This document shows positions 34,702 through 44,607 of a DNA stretch of 64,000 nt, in pieces (the stretch's first letter is position 1; each line of letters opens with the position of its first letter). Source of the DNA: Thiogranum sp963752745 (GTDB lineage: Bacteria; Pseudomonadota; Gammaproteobacteria; DSM-19610); the NCBI GenBank assembly GCA_963752745.1, contig CAVWAK010000019.1, positions 24,559-88,558 of the forward strand, written 5' to 3'. The notes beneath the pieces were generated by a model. That model had not been told where the DNA came from. It searched no databases and was given only the letters and a program-made list of their open reading frames with translations. A program made the position numbers and the translations under genes.

Positions 34702-35109
34702 TTAAAAGCCCAGGCTGAACGGTGGTTGGCAGAAAACGTAAACATGGGCGCCGCTTCTCACCGTGATGCAGGTAGACCCTTCCCGTACAGTGACCGTATA
34801 GGTGTCTTCGAAAAGAATTTTCCCATCGGGGTTATGGCCATCCGGATAGCAGCTCGTTACAGCAGTCATACGGTCTTTCTCGCCGGCTTGCTGATCAATC
34901 TTGCATGGTTCGATGCTCTTGCCATCGTTAATGGCTACGACACTGGTTGAAAAACCCTTGTTCAGCAGCAGTGCCATTTGTGACTGATCCTGTTGCATAA
35001 TCCGGGCGGATGCTGCCAGCCCGGGATCGAGTCCATCGAGTTTGTCACAGCCTGTCAGGCCGAGCACAGCAATGGCCAGGGCAACATTTAACAGCAGTTT
35101 TGTATTCAT
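34702..35109 (-). CDS. Small lipoprotein of unknown function
   Basis: The 135-residue protein has lipobox LGLTGC and four later Cys in two likely pairs (EPCKID with TSCYPDG; STCITV with VFCQPP). No catalytic motif was recognised. It lies 72 bases after the large FecR-TPR-barrel gene on the same strand, so it could be a small outer-membrane partner of that protein. Confidence 0.6.
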   Translation of the reverse strand: MNTKLLLNVALAIAVLGLTGCDKLDGLDPGLAASARIMQQDQSQMALLLNKGFSTSVVAINDGKSIEPCKIDQQAGEKDRMTAVTSCYPDGHNPDGKILFEDTYTVTVREGSTCITVRSGAHVYVFCQPPFSLGF

Positions 35110-35181
35110 ACGGTTTTCTCCATCTTGGGTAGTTCGTTAATACCTGAGTAATTCAGGTTAAGTTGTAATAACCGGTACGGT

Positions 35182-38100
35182 CTATAGCCACAATTGCAGG
35201 CTCATAAAAACGGCAGCTTCAGGGTAATACGGTGAAGTCAACGGGGCACCGGTGCCGGGGTCGGTGCTCTGGTACTGAAAATCCTCGTCAAACAGGTTGC
35301 GCACGGTTACGTCAATCAGGCCATAACGCCTGGGCAGGCGATAACCGACAGACAGGTCGCTTATCCAGAAATTGTCATGCAGTTCCTCTGTGCCCGCGGT
35401 TAAGCCGTACGTTGCTGACTTCCTGGCGGACATAGCTGGTCTGGAAGCGGGTATAAAATCCCGAGGGATGAAAAAAGCTCGCCTCCAGGGGGAATGAGTG
35501 CGTCCTTGTTTTGGCGGGCCTGTCTATATCGATCTCTCCAGCGACGAAATCACGCTTGAAATAATCGAAGTGGTATTCGGCGCTGAGTGCCAGGTTCGCT
35601 GTGGGTGTCCAGTATGCATAGGCCTTATGGGCCTGTTCATCGCGGTCATCGGTAGTGATGGCCGGGGTGGGTACTATGTCGATACGCGGGTCGCTGATGT
35701 TGCGCCAACTGGCTTCTGCGCCGGCTGCGATGTCTTTACTGAAACGATAATCCAGGCCTGCGCCGTAGCGCCAGGCTTCGGTACCCAGGGGATCGTCGAA
35801 CAGCTGATTGAAACCCACCAGCTGCGTGGGTGAGATGGTCTGGCTGTTAACGAGTTGGCCGCGCAGGGTGCGGAATGCGGCAAGCCTGAGCGTGGTGCGG
35901 TAGTCAGGATCCCAGCTCAGGCCAAATTTCGGGTTCAGCTGGTCACTGGAGATACCGTTTTCTTCATCGACGTCCACATAGTCCAGGCCGACTACTGCCT
36001 CCACCCCTGACCAGGGAATATGGGTGTAGAGATACGCTGTTTTTTGTTCAACATCCAGGTCAGTAGTGTCTGAAAATGGAATACCGAAAAAGGAAAATCC
36101 TGTCGTAACATCCTGGTCCAGATCCAGGTAACCGATGCCGGCCACAGTTTGCAGGTATCTGCCCTGATAGATGTGCTGGGTTTCATATTGCGGGCCGGTG
36201 CTTTCAGTGTCCACGCTTATGGTGCGCTCGGTAACACCGTCACTCAGGTCCTGTCTGATGACAGATACTAGAAAGGTATGACGAGGCGATGGCGAGTAGT
36301 TCAACCCGAATCGCCAACTGTCGATGTCGATATCCCGGCGTTCGTCGGTCACCGTCTGATCCATGCGCAAGCCAAGGTCGCCAAACTCACTGTTACGGTT
36401 CCGGTACTCTCCCTGGATACCCAGTTCCGGTGTGAGCTGGAGCTGGGTATAGACGTTATCGATCGATTGATCGGTATCACTATTGTCTTGTACGCCGTCG
36501 CTGCGTTCCTTGAAGCGGCCGGCACTGATCATGCCCCGGTTGAAAAATGCACCGGCAGTGACTTCGCCACTCCGGGTATCGTTGCTGCCAACCAGACCGC
36601 TGGCGAGTAACGCGAGGCGTTTGCTTTCAAACAGCGGATTAAACTCGTTAAAACCCGCTGTGGATGCACCGGTACCCTCAAAGGCCAGCAACTTGGCTTC
36701 ACCGGCACTCGGGCTTACCGGTATCACTGCGGCCGGTTGCAGCAACTGCGACTGTAAACGCTCGCTGACACGGGCGATCTCATGGCGGGGTACATTGGTA
36801 AAGGCGTCCGAGAGAAAACGGTGCGCCGAATGGTTGCCTGGATCCGCACTGAGAGACTTCCGGCTTTCATTCAGCGCCAGCTGTTGAAATCCCAGGTCGT
36901 CGTAAATTCTGGCAAGATTTGCATCGCGGGCCGCTTTGTCCTGATCCAGCAGCAGGCGCGAGCGGTACACAGCGCGGTTGTCATTCAGTGCGATAGATGT
37001 TTGCAGGTCATCCAGGGCTTCCACGGGTCGGTTTTCGGTCTGTTTGAGGATCGCATCGTAGAACCAGGCTGTAGGGTCGAGCGGGTCGAATGCTTTTGCC
37101 AGGGCAAACTGTGTGTTCGCATCCTCAACGCGTTTTTCCTCGTAGTATGCCTTCCCCAGGTAGCTGCGGATAAGAGCGTTGAGGGGGTCCAGGTTGGCGG
37201 CGATTTCTATCTGGTGACGTCCTGCCGCCAGATGCCCGGCGTGAATCAGCGCCAGGCCCAGTCCCAGGCGTGGCAGTGGAGCGGCTTCGCTGAGACTGGC
37301 AGCACTTTCGAAGGCTTTTTTCGCGGCATCTGAATCAAGACGGATCAGGTTCGCGAAACCCAGCGTGGTCTGGGTTTGTGCGTTAGTCGGATCGAGCTCG
37401 GTGGCCCGCTGGGCGGCTTTTAAAGCGCTGCGCAAGTCACGAACCATCAGGTGCAATTCAGCCAGGCGTGACCAGGCCAGTGCATTGGCGGGCTCGGCAG
37501 TGACTGCGGCCTCAGCGGCGGCGCGCGCACTATCGAGTTCGGCTCGCGCTTGCCAGGCATAAGACAAGGCGATCTGTGGCCCGGCGGCCTGAGCATTTTC
37601 ACTGATCGCCTGCTGCGCCAGCTTCAACGCTGCACCGGGGTCATTCTGGGCAGTAGCGATAATGGATTTCAGTGCCAGCGCGCTGGCGTCACCCGAATTC
37701 AATGCCAGCGCCCGATCAAGGTCGCTGATGGCGGCGACTGAGCGCCCTACGCTGAGTTTGAGCTCAGCGCGGTATACGTAGAAGCCCGTATCCTCGATGT
37801 CGTCAATACCAGACAGGGCGGCGAAGGCTTGCGTGATATCACCGCGCCGGTATGCCGAAATGGATGCGTTAAGCTTTTCCCGCCAGTCAGCCTGCTCCGT
37901 TGCGTGAGCCTGTTCGCTGTCGAAATGTAAGACCGGTGGATAAAACAGTGTCCAATGGACTGCATCGCGTGGGCGTACCACGGTCTGTAAGACCGGCGCC
38001 TGGCCGGCGCGGGCCAGTACCGATTGCCCGTTCGAGAGTGATACCGAGCCTTGTCCGTTACGCGCATTCACCCGGCCTTCAAGTACTGTGATCTCAGCCT

Positions 38101-38566
38101 GACTGTCGTCCACGGCTACGGTGAACTCTGTGCCTTCAATGGCGGCGTTCACGTAGGGGGTGGTGATTTCAAAGGCATTTCTGACGCGGCTCATGAAGTG
38201 TGCAACGCCGCGCAACAACTCAAGCCAACCAGTTGGCTCAGCCGTGGACTCCGGGAAGGTGACCGTAGTTAACTCGCCAAGCCGCAGGAAAGTGTCACTG
38301 TCCAGGTAGAGCGCGGCCCGGCTATTGCGGCCAACCCGTAGGCGATCGCCGGGACAGATAGCATCGCCCTGGTGGAGCGGAGTCCAGTGTTGAGTGTTCG
38401 GTGCGGCTGTTTCAACAGTTCCCTGTACGGAAACGGCTTGCGCCGCCGGTGGCTCGCAGGTGGTTGCAGATGCGGTGACAGGCAGAGCCAGGCTTAGTAA
38501 CGCGAACAACCACAACGAGGCCCGATTGCACCTTGTGCAGGACGGTGCAGTGTGTGTTCCAAACAC
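35182..38566 (-). CDS. FecR-TPR-outer-membrane beta-barrel fusion, one frameshift
   Basis: The protein of about 1,125 residues starts at GTG 38566 behind GGGAG. It has a signal peptide, a FecR domain (about 55-200, with GDRLRVGRNSRAALYLDSD and EITTPYVNAAIEGTEFTVAV), then around ten TPR units (about 225-620). A long C-terminal beta-barrel region follows that ends like TonB-dependent porins (DVTVRNLFDEDFQYQ ... SLQLWL). The read frame breaks near 35399-35405; removing one base joins SYVRQEVSNV to RLTAGTEELHDNF, and the barrel closes at 35182. FecR-TPR proteins are often found beside CHASE2 cyclases, and here one lies at 39154-41344. It may be a periplasm-to-outer-membrane sensor or export protein; the fused barrel is unusual. 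Confidence 0.75.
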
Positions 38567-38926
38567 GAAAAACTCCCTTTTTTATAGCTCGCTTATCGAG
38601 TTTGGCTGGTTTGCATTGCTCCTTCCTGGAGTGGATGCCAATTGCTCCCTGCACGCTTTCTGCACCACTGCCAGACTGATAGGAGGCTTGGTGGCATCGA
38701 TAAGGCGTCTATTCAGACTAGATTACCCGCGTCAGTATTGCAATTTAAAAAAGATTTCGATCCCGGTGTGCCTGCGCACGTTTGCCATGGCCATCTGCCT
38801 GAAGCTGTGAATTATTCACACTCTGGTCTGGTTATTGTTCACAGCGCCGTTACTCGTACGGTGATTCAATAGACTTGAATCCCGGCTGTTGTGTAGCCGC
38901 CGTATTGCACTACAAGGAAAGACGAT

Positions 38927-39109
38927 ATGCGATGCCTGAAATTTATTATGATTGTGATTATCATGCTCTCCATGGAGCAGCCTGCGCTGGGCGCCACGCC
39001 GGCAAACGTGCTGGATGATGTTATGGCGGTTGTACCCGTCCCGGTTTCCGAAATTCTGGCGGTGCTCGTTCTGGGGCTCGTCGGTTTGTCTGTCATCGCC
39101 CGGCGGTGA
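38927..39109 (+). CDS. Minimal PEP-CTERM-like peptide
   Basis: This 60-residue product has a signal peptide (KFIMIVIIMLSMEQPALGA). A linker of only some ten residues follows, then VPVPVSEILAVLVLGLVGLS ending in Arg-Arg, like a PEP-CTERM sorting tail. An AAGGAAAG site precedes the ATG. Almost nothing would remain after signal cleavage and exosortase processing, so it may be a signalling or structural peptide, or a decayed substrate. It lies between the FecR-TPR-barrel and CHASE2 cyclase genes, on the opposite strand. Confidence 0.5.
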   Translation: MRCLKFIMIVIIMLSMEQPALGATPANVLDDVMAVVPVPVSEILAVLVLGLVGLSVIARR

Positions 39110-39153
39110 GTGGCGATACCGGTCGCTCCATGCGGGTACGGTACACCCCATGA

Positions 39154-41344
39154 TCAGTCGGAATCCTGATGGTTGCGGCAGCTTGCCAGGTAGTACTGGC
39201 TGGGGCCGTCATCAGGATATGCATCCAGGACAGCCTGGAATTTTTCTATCGCCGCCTGCCATGACTGTTGCCGGAATGTAGCAAGCGCATCGGCGAAAAG
39301 GATCTGCAGCTTTGTGATATCGGCAGTGACGGTTGCAGCCGTACACATAACCTCGTACATGTTTACCGGTTGTTGTTTTCCCTTCAGGTGAAAAGAACCC
39401 AGCTCGCGTGTTACCAGCCCTTCGAGGCCATCGATGGTTTCCCCTGAAGCGAGAATCGATGTCTTCAGCTGCTTGTTGAGGCCTTCTATCCGCGAGGCGG
39501 TATTAACGATATCGCCGACCGCCCGGTATTCGTAGTGGTCAATGGCGCCTATATGGCTCAGCACGATTTGTCCGGCGTGCAGGCCGATTCGGGTCGGCAG
39601 TTTCGCAGTCTGGTCAGCTCGGCCAATCTGTCTGGTGATCTCCAGTGCGGCTTCGCAGGCTTTTTTTCGCAATGAGGCATCGGGTTTGGGCGCGGACCAG
39701 ATAGCCAGCATGGCGTCGCCGACAACGTCTGAAATCATGCCGCCGCGGGAGCGCACCGGTGCAAACAGCAACTCGTAGTAACGGTTCAGGAAATTATGTA
39801 ACGCGGTTGCGTCCATCTTTTCCGCCAGGCTGGTGTATTGTTCAGCATCAGTGGCCAGGCACACGCCGAAGGCCGGCGTGCCCTGCGCAATGGCTTCTTT
39901 GCGGTCGTGTGTCAGCTGGTCAATAACGTTCCCCGGCAGGTAGTGGCCGAAGGTTTCTCTGAGCTGGCGGCGGCTTTGGCGAGCCTCGCGATAATTCCAG
40001 ACCAGTGCCGCAAACAGGATCAGGGGAGTCTGTACAAGCAGTGGTACGGTCCATGGCAGCCAGATATTCGCATCTGCAAACATACGGTAAACAAACAGAA
40101 AGTAGATCGTGGCGACTAGCAGGCCGGTTCCGATACTCACGTACGTGGGCAGCAGGCGGAAGATAAGGGCGATCACTGTTCCATAGAGCATGATGATGAT
40201 AAAGATCCATCGTGGCTCCAGCGGTGCAAGCGTTTCCGTGTTCAACAGGTTGGCAAACGCTGTTGCGCCAATTTCGACACCACTCAGGTCGAGCCCGCTG
40301 GGTTGGGAAAAAACGGTGTAAAAGCCATCTTTCTGTTTAGGCTGGTAGCGCCCGGCATAGCCGACGAAGACTGCCTTGCCGCTAACTTTTGCGAGTGCGA
40401 CCGGGTCCCCGTTCAGGATATCGGTAAAGGGTATGGTCGCAATGCTTCGCGGTGGGCCGTAAAAATTCAGGTAGGGGTACTCCGGGGTAAGGTACATGGT
40501 CAGTAGCGCTTCAAGACGCCGGAGACTTTCGGACTCCCGGTAATTTTTCCTGAGAGGGGCCAGGACCTTGAGTAATGCCTGATCAAGGTCGGGGTTGCGT
40601 TTGAGCAACGGATGGATGGAGCTCGACGCTGCCGGAGCGGCAATAGCCTCAAGGAGTTCTTGCACTGGCGGCCAGCTGGTCACCGTCAGTATCCAGACTG
40701 GCCAGTAAGCGGGCGAGCTCGGGGACCGAACCGGAGGCATAGTGTATGAGAGCAGCCGACGGTAATGCCGCCAGCTCATTGGCCCCGTGAAACGTCCAGA
40801 ATCGACTGACTCTGACAGGGATTTTCGGCAGCACGAAGGGGGCTACTCCGGCTGCCGGCTCAGCGAAAATCTTTATCGGTGGCTGTAAACGCTCAATGTG
40901 TATATTTCCGTTGGTAACAGGCGCTGCGCCGATGTCGTCAGTGGGTATCGATTCCTGGTCAAGATAGCCGAACAAAAGGACGTTACCTGCATGCCGAATG
41001 GCAGCTGCGAGCTGCTCGTCCTGTGCGGTGTCGCGTGCTTTCCTGAAAAAGATATCAACCGCGATGACGACAGCTCCCGCGGTAGCCAGTTGGTTGATCA
41101 GCCGGGCGTAGGTGAGGCGCGGTAGGTCCTGTGTCTCACGATCCAGCCCGAGCTGGCGGCCCGTATTGTTGTCGAGGGCTACAATAAGTACATCGTCTGG
41201 CGCCGGTCGTTGTCCACGCAGTTTGAAAAGTACGCTGAGTCCGGTGTCTTCTTCCCATGCCATTCCGCCGGGAAACATATAGATCAGACCGGCAACCAGG
41301 CTTATAGCAAGTCCAAGTCCAATGGTATGTAAGAAACGCCGCAT
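39154..41344 (-). CDS. CHASE2-domain adenylate/guanylate cyclase, one frameshift
   Basis: The full protein is about 729 residues. An N-terminal membrane helix precedes a periplasmic CHASE2 sensor (about 30-380, with DDVLIVALDNNTGRQLGLD and VIAVDIFFR). Three membrane helices follow, then a class III cyclase (about 490-670) with metal Asp residues in CLATDAEQYTSL and VVGDAMLAIW, and VGDIVNTASRIEG. A short TPR-like tail ends it. The frame breaks near 40665-40672; removing one base joins DGDQLA to VQELLEAIA. It should make cAMP (or cGMP) in response to a periplasmic signal. Two cNMP-binding proteins lie nearby (41521-42165 and 43622-44155), plausible effectors. Confidence 0.8.
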
Positions 41345-41482
41345 AACTTGTCCGGTGGTTCCTTGCTATATGGCAGACCGGAGCACCGGGTATATGATCG
41401 CCAGTGAGTATTCAGCGCCGGCCAGGGCGTTGTGCGGTTTCCGGTCGGGGGCGGTGGTTATTGTCGCGCTGAAATCGCCACT

Positions 41483-41520
41483 TTGCACTTTTTGCTGCAA
41501 AGAACCTATATAATAGGGGC
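41483..41520 (+). promoter_or_regulatory. Promoter with -10 seven bases before the start codon
   Basis: A perfect TATAAT lies at 41509-41514, and TTGCAC at 41483-41488 is a loose -35 with a 20-bp spacer. The ATG of the crp-like gene is at 41521, so transcription would begin at or next to it. The mRNA may be leaderless. Confidence 0.55.
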
Positions 41521-42165
41521 ATGTTTGAGACAGTTTCAATTTTTTCCGGCCTGGACGAGCATCAGCTTGGAGAGATCGAGAAACATGCGAACTCCCGGCG
41601 TTACCCCAAGAATGCGATAATCCTCAATGAAGGGGACAATAGCGATTCTTTGTACGTCATTTTAAGCGGTAAAGTAAAAATATATTTAAATGACGAGAAT
41701 GGGAAGGAGGTCAGTCTTAACTACCAGGAAGCGGGTGAATATTTTGGCGAGCTGTCTCTGATTGACGACATAGAGCGCTCGGCTTCGGTGATGACGGTTG
41801 AAAAATCGACATTTGCCATTATCTCCAAACAGGACTTCCGCGCTGTATTGGCAAAGAATCCCGACATCGCCATCCATCTCATAAAGGATCTTGCGTACCG
41901 GGTGCGTGTGCTGACCGGCAATGTCAAGACGCTCGCGCTGTCGGATGTCTATGGGCGCGTCTGCAAGACATTGCTAAGCGTTGCCACTGAGCACGATGAT
42001 GTGCTGGTGGTCGAAGAGCCACTGACCCAGCAGGAGATTGCCAATCGCATCGGCGCGTCCAGGGAAATGGTGTGCCGCATTCTGAAGGACCTCGCGACGG
42101 GCGGTTATATTACCCAGGATCACCGGCATATCGTTATTCACAAGCAATTACCGCAGCGCTACTGA
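41521..42165 (+). CDS. Crp/Fnr-family transcriptional regulator
   Basis: The 214-residue protein has a cyclic-nucleotide-binding roll (about 8-120, with GDNSDSLYVILSGKVKIYL and GEYFGELSLIDDIERSASV). The latter contains a phosphate-cassette-like GELSLIDDIERSAS. A dimer helix and winged helix-turn-helix follow (LTQQEIANRIGASREMVCRI). There is no N-terminal Cys cluster, so it is Crp-like rather than an oxygen-sensing Fnr. It starts 176 bases from the divergent CHASE2 cyclase gene and may be its cAMP effector. It is followed by a PAS-GGDEF gene. Confidence 0.85.
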   Translation: MFETVSIFSGLDEHQLGEIEKHANSRRYPKNAIILNEGDNSDSLYVILSGKVKIYLNDENGKEVSLNYQEAGEYFGELSLIDDIERSASVMTVEKSTFAIISKQDFRAVLAKNPDIAIHLIKDLAYRVRVLTGNVKTLALSDVYGRVCKTLLSVATEHDDVLVVEEPLTQQEIANRIGASREMVCRILKDLATGGYITQDHRHIVIHKQLPQRY

Positions 42166-42329
42166 TCACATTCGTGTCAAGCTTCAGACACTGATAGTCA
42201 AGTGAATATGTCACATCTTCGATAGGCATCAATTCATAACCCGTCACCCGTCCTGCTGGCATCCTGAATCTCCGGGGCAGCACCTTGATAATCCACAATC
42301 CGCTGCCGCGTTATGCAACGGAGATCTGA

Positions 42330-43295
42330 ATGAAGACATGTATGACAAACCTGGACCTGGTCAAGGACACTCGCGTCATCGCTGAACCGGGGAGTGGGGC
42401 TGACAGGCTGCACTTACAACACCGACAGCTGTCTCGAATGGTCGAGCAGACTAACGACACAGTTATGATCACGGATTGTGAGGGCAACACGGAATATGTG
42501 AACCAGGCGTTTACTACTACTACCGGATATAGCTCGGCAGATATGATTCAACAGAACCCCGGCGTTCTGAAGTCCGGTGCGCACGATGAGACATTTTACC
42601 GACGTCTATGGAACAGGTTGTTGTCCGGACAGGTATTCCGTGCCGATTTTGTCAACAGGCGCAAGGACGGGAGTCTGTTCCACGAGGACAAAACAATAAT
42701 GCCCTTGCAGGACGAGCACGGCCGCATTACACATTTTGTTGCCGTTGGACGGGATATTGGGAACCGGGTCAGGGCGCATCGGCGTATGTTGCGTCTTGCT
42801 TACTATGATTCATTAACCGGATTGCCCAATCGAACATTACTGCTTGACCGCCTTAACCACGCGCTTAAACGCCTGCAACGCAGGCAGGGTCTGATGGCAG
42901 TCATGTTTCTGGATCTGGACTGTTTCAAAATGATTAACGATACCCTGGGACATGACGTGGGTGACCAGGTTATCAAGTCAATGGCGATACGCTTGCGTCG
43001 CTGTGTCCGGGATGGAGACAGTATCGCCAGACTGGGTGGGGATGAATTCGTGATAGTGCTGGAAGATGTCGCCCATAAAAATGAAATTACCGCAACTGCA
43101 GAAAAAATCATCGTTGCCCTGGCTGAACCCTACACCTTTGGTGATCAACGCCTGATTACGACCGCAAGTATTGGCATCACTCTGGCACCGCATGACGGTA
43201 ATCGGGTTAACCAGTTACTAAGAAATGCAGATCAGGCTATGTACCAGGCCAAGGGTGATGGCGGTTGCCGCCATGCGTTTTTTGGCGACTGCTGA
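42330..43295 (+). CDS. PAS-GGDEF diguanylate cyclase
   Basis: The 321-residue cytosolic protein has a PAS domain (about 35-150, with TDCEGNTEYVNQAFTTTTGY and the PAC element HFVAVGRDIG). A GGDEF domain (about 160-320) starts YDSLTGLPNRTLLLDRL and carries the active-site motif LGGDEFVIVL. No clear RxxD inhibitory site is visible. It should make cyclic di-GMP, linking this cyclic-nucleotide island to surface or biofilm control. It is not fused to an EAL domain. Transcription is in line with the upstream crp-like gene. Confidence 0.85.
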   Translation: MKTCMTNLDLVKDTRVIAEPGSGADRLHLQHRQLSRMVEQTNDTVMITDCEGNTEYVNQAFTTTTGYSSADMIQQNPGVLKSGAHDETFYRRLWNRLLSGQVFRADFVNRRKDGSLFHEDKTIMPLQDEHGRITHFVAVGRDIGNRVRAHRRMLRLAYYDSLTGLPNRTLLLDRLNHALKRLQRRQGLMAVMFLDLDCFKMINDTLGHDVGDQVIKSMAIRLRRCVRDGDSIARLGGDEFVIVLEDVAHKNEITATAEKIIVALAEPYTFGDQRLITTASIGITLAPHDGNRVNQLLRNADQAMYQAKGDGGCRHAFFGDC

Positions 43296-43491
43296 CACCA
43301 TGGTCAGTTTGCCGGTTGTGTGTTTGGGCACCGTAATTGTCGGGATTTTTCCGGCAGAGCATTAATTGAAATATCTGAAGACCGGGTACGTATATCTACG
43401 TACATATCGACCTTATTCTACGCTATCTGTGTCACTCATTCCGTCACGCCGAAGATTTACGGGTGATGTCCAAACGATCCATTTTTGTTAG

Positions 43492-43533
43492 TTGATCTGT
43501 ATCAATCGCATTGATCATATGCGCAGGTAGAAT
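43492..43533 (+). promoter_or_regulatory. FNR/ANR box at a class II promoter
   Basis: A perfect FNR box TTGAT-CTGT-ATCAA lies at 43492-43505. A -10 TAGAAT lies at 43528-43533. A start near 43540 puts the box centre at -41.5, the canonical class II activator position. It drives the cNMP-binding gene at 43622. Confidence 0.75.
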
Positions 43534-43621
43534 AACTGTATAGCATCAGGATTTGGTGGACGCAGGAAGTTACCTGGGAATGCATGGCTGGCATATTGAC
43601 AACAGCTACATGGAGGGTCGC

Positions 43622-44155
43622 ATGAAAACTCAAATTTCACCGGAAAGCATGATTACATTTCTTCTCACGACACCGCTGTTCGAGAACCTTGAACCGCGGG
43701 AGGTCAAAGAGGTTATCCATATCGTTGATCCAGTAAAATTCCAGTCCGGGGATACTATATTCCGCGAAGGTGATCCCAGCGATGCCTGGTATGCCGTATA
43801 TAGCGGCGAGGTTGAGGTGCTGAAACATTCCGAAAGCGGTGAAAAAACGATCAGGATCCTCGGGCCTCGGTCTGGCTTCGGAGAAATTTCCGTTCTGGAT
43901 GCCTTGCCGCGCTCCGCCACGGTTCGTGCCACAACAGATACCACTGTCTTGTCTTTTCCAAGGGATAAGTTCAACGATATGCTGGACAAGGATCATCCAA
44001 TAGCCTGTAAGCTGGTCAAGCAGCTGGCACTTATGATTGTAAGCCGGCAGCGCGCAAACACGGAAACACTCTCGAAGTTATTGCAGACCACCGAGCTGGC
44101 CGATGTGCATGAGCGGATAAAAGGCATGGTTGGTGATTCCACGGCCAAGGTATAG
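43622..44155 (+). CDS. Stand-alone cyclic-nucleotide-binding protein
   Basis: From the ATG at 43622 (behind GGAGGG) the product has 177 residues. It is a cNMP-binding domain (about 12-130) with REGDPSDAWYAVYSGEVEVL and GPRSGFGEISVLDALPRSAT, then a helical tail without helix-turn-helix. It is thus a cNMP sensor with no DNA-binding or enzyme part and probably acts through a partner protein. An FNR-type class II promoter lies upstream (43492-43533), tying it to low oxygen. It belongs to the cyclic-nucleotide island with the CHASE2 cyclase. Confidence 0.8.
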   Translation: MKTQISPESMITFLLTTPLFENLEPREVKEVIHIVDPVKFQSGDTIFREGDPSDAWYAVYSGEVEVLKHSESGEKTIRILGPRSGFGEISVLDALPRSATVRATTDTTVLSFPRDKFNDMLDKDHPIACKLVKQLALMIVSRQRANTETLSKLLQTTELADVHERIKGMVGDSTAKV

Positions 44156-44280
44156 CACTTCGCGATACCGGGTGCGCTCGTCGATAGCCTGACTGTGAAC
44201 CGGTTAACCAGAGAGTCGCCGGGGTAATCACTCGTTCAAAAACCATAAGCCGCCGCCGATTGGGGTCGACAGAAGACTAC

Positions 44281-44571
44281 GCCCAGCAGGCGTATATAAC
44301 CAAACGCTAATACCTGTTGCAACACCACCCCTAACGCCCCAACCCACCGCGTATAAGCCGGCCGACCATTTCCAAACCCGTCATACAACCCGGTATCCCG
44401 GCACAGCGCGTCCGTGTCGGAACAGCGCCGTATAGACACACAGAATAAACTCCGCACCGCGGGCCTCGGCATGCGCCAGCAGGTCGTTGAGGTAGTTGTC
44501 CTGCAGCGGATTAAAGAAGTCGTGAAAAGGGTGCTGGCTGTAGCCGCTTGCCATGCACTGAAACATTGCTC
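44281..44571 (-). pseudogene. Remnant of a dispersed protein family
   Basis: The minus strand holds, with frame changes, QHPFHDFFNPLQDNYLNDLL / AHAEARGAEFILCVY and then DTDALCRDTGLYDGFGNGRP / AYTRWVGALGVVLQQ. Shorter fragments of the same sequence lie at 32016-32072, 50035-50135 and 58812-58886. The AEFI-WF and RDTGLYD-G-RPAY pattern resembles C-terminal parts of secreted glycoside-hydrolase-like proteins, but this is not certain. Confidence 0.45.
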
Positions 44572-44607
44572 AGTATGTAGGGGTCGCCCCCGGACAGAGT
44601 TGCAACT

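Noticed and set aside
34496..34705. 69-codon GTG frame
   Set aside because: No ribosome-binding site, no domain and unusual composition; left as intergenic.
42190..42225. Near-palindrome GTGA-ATATG-TCAC as a CRP site
   Set aside because: The spacer is five bases instead of six, so it does not match the consensus.
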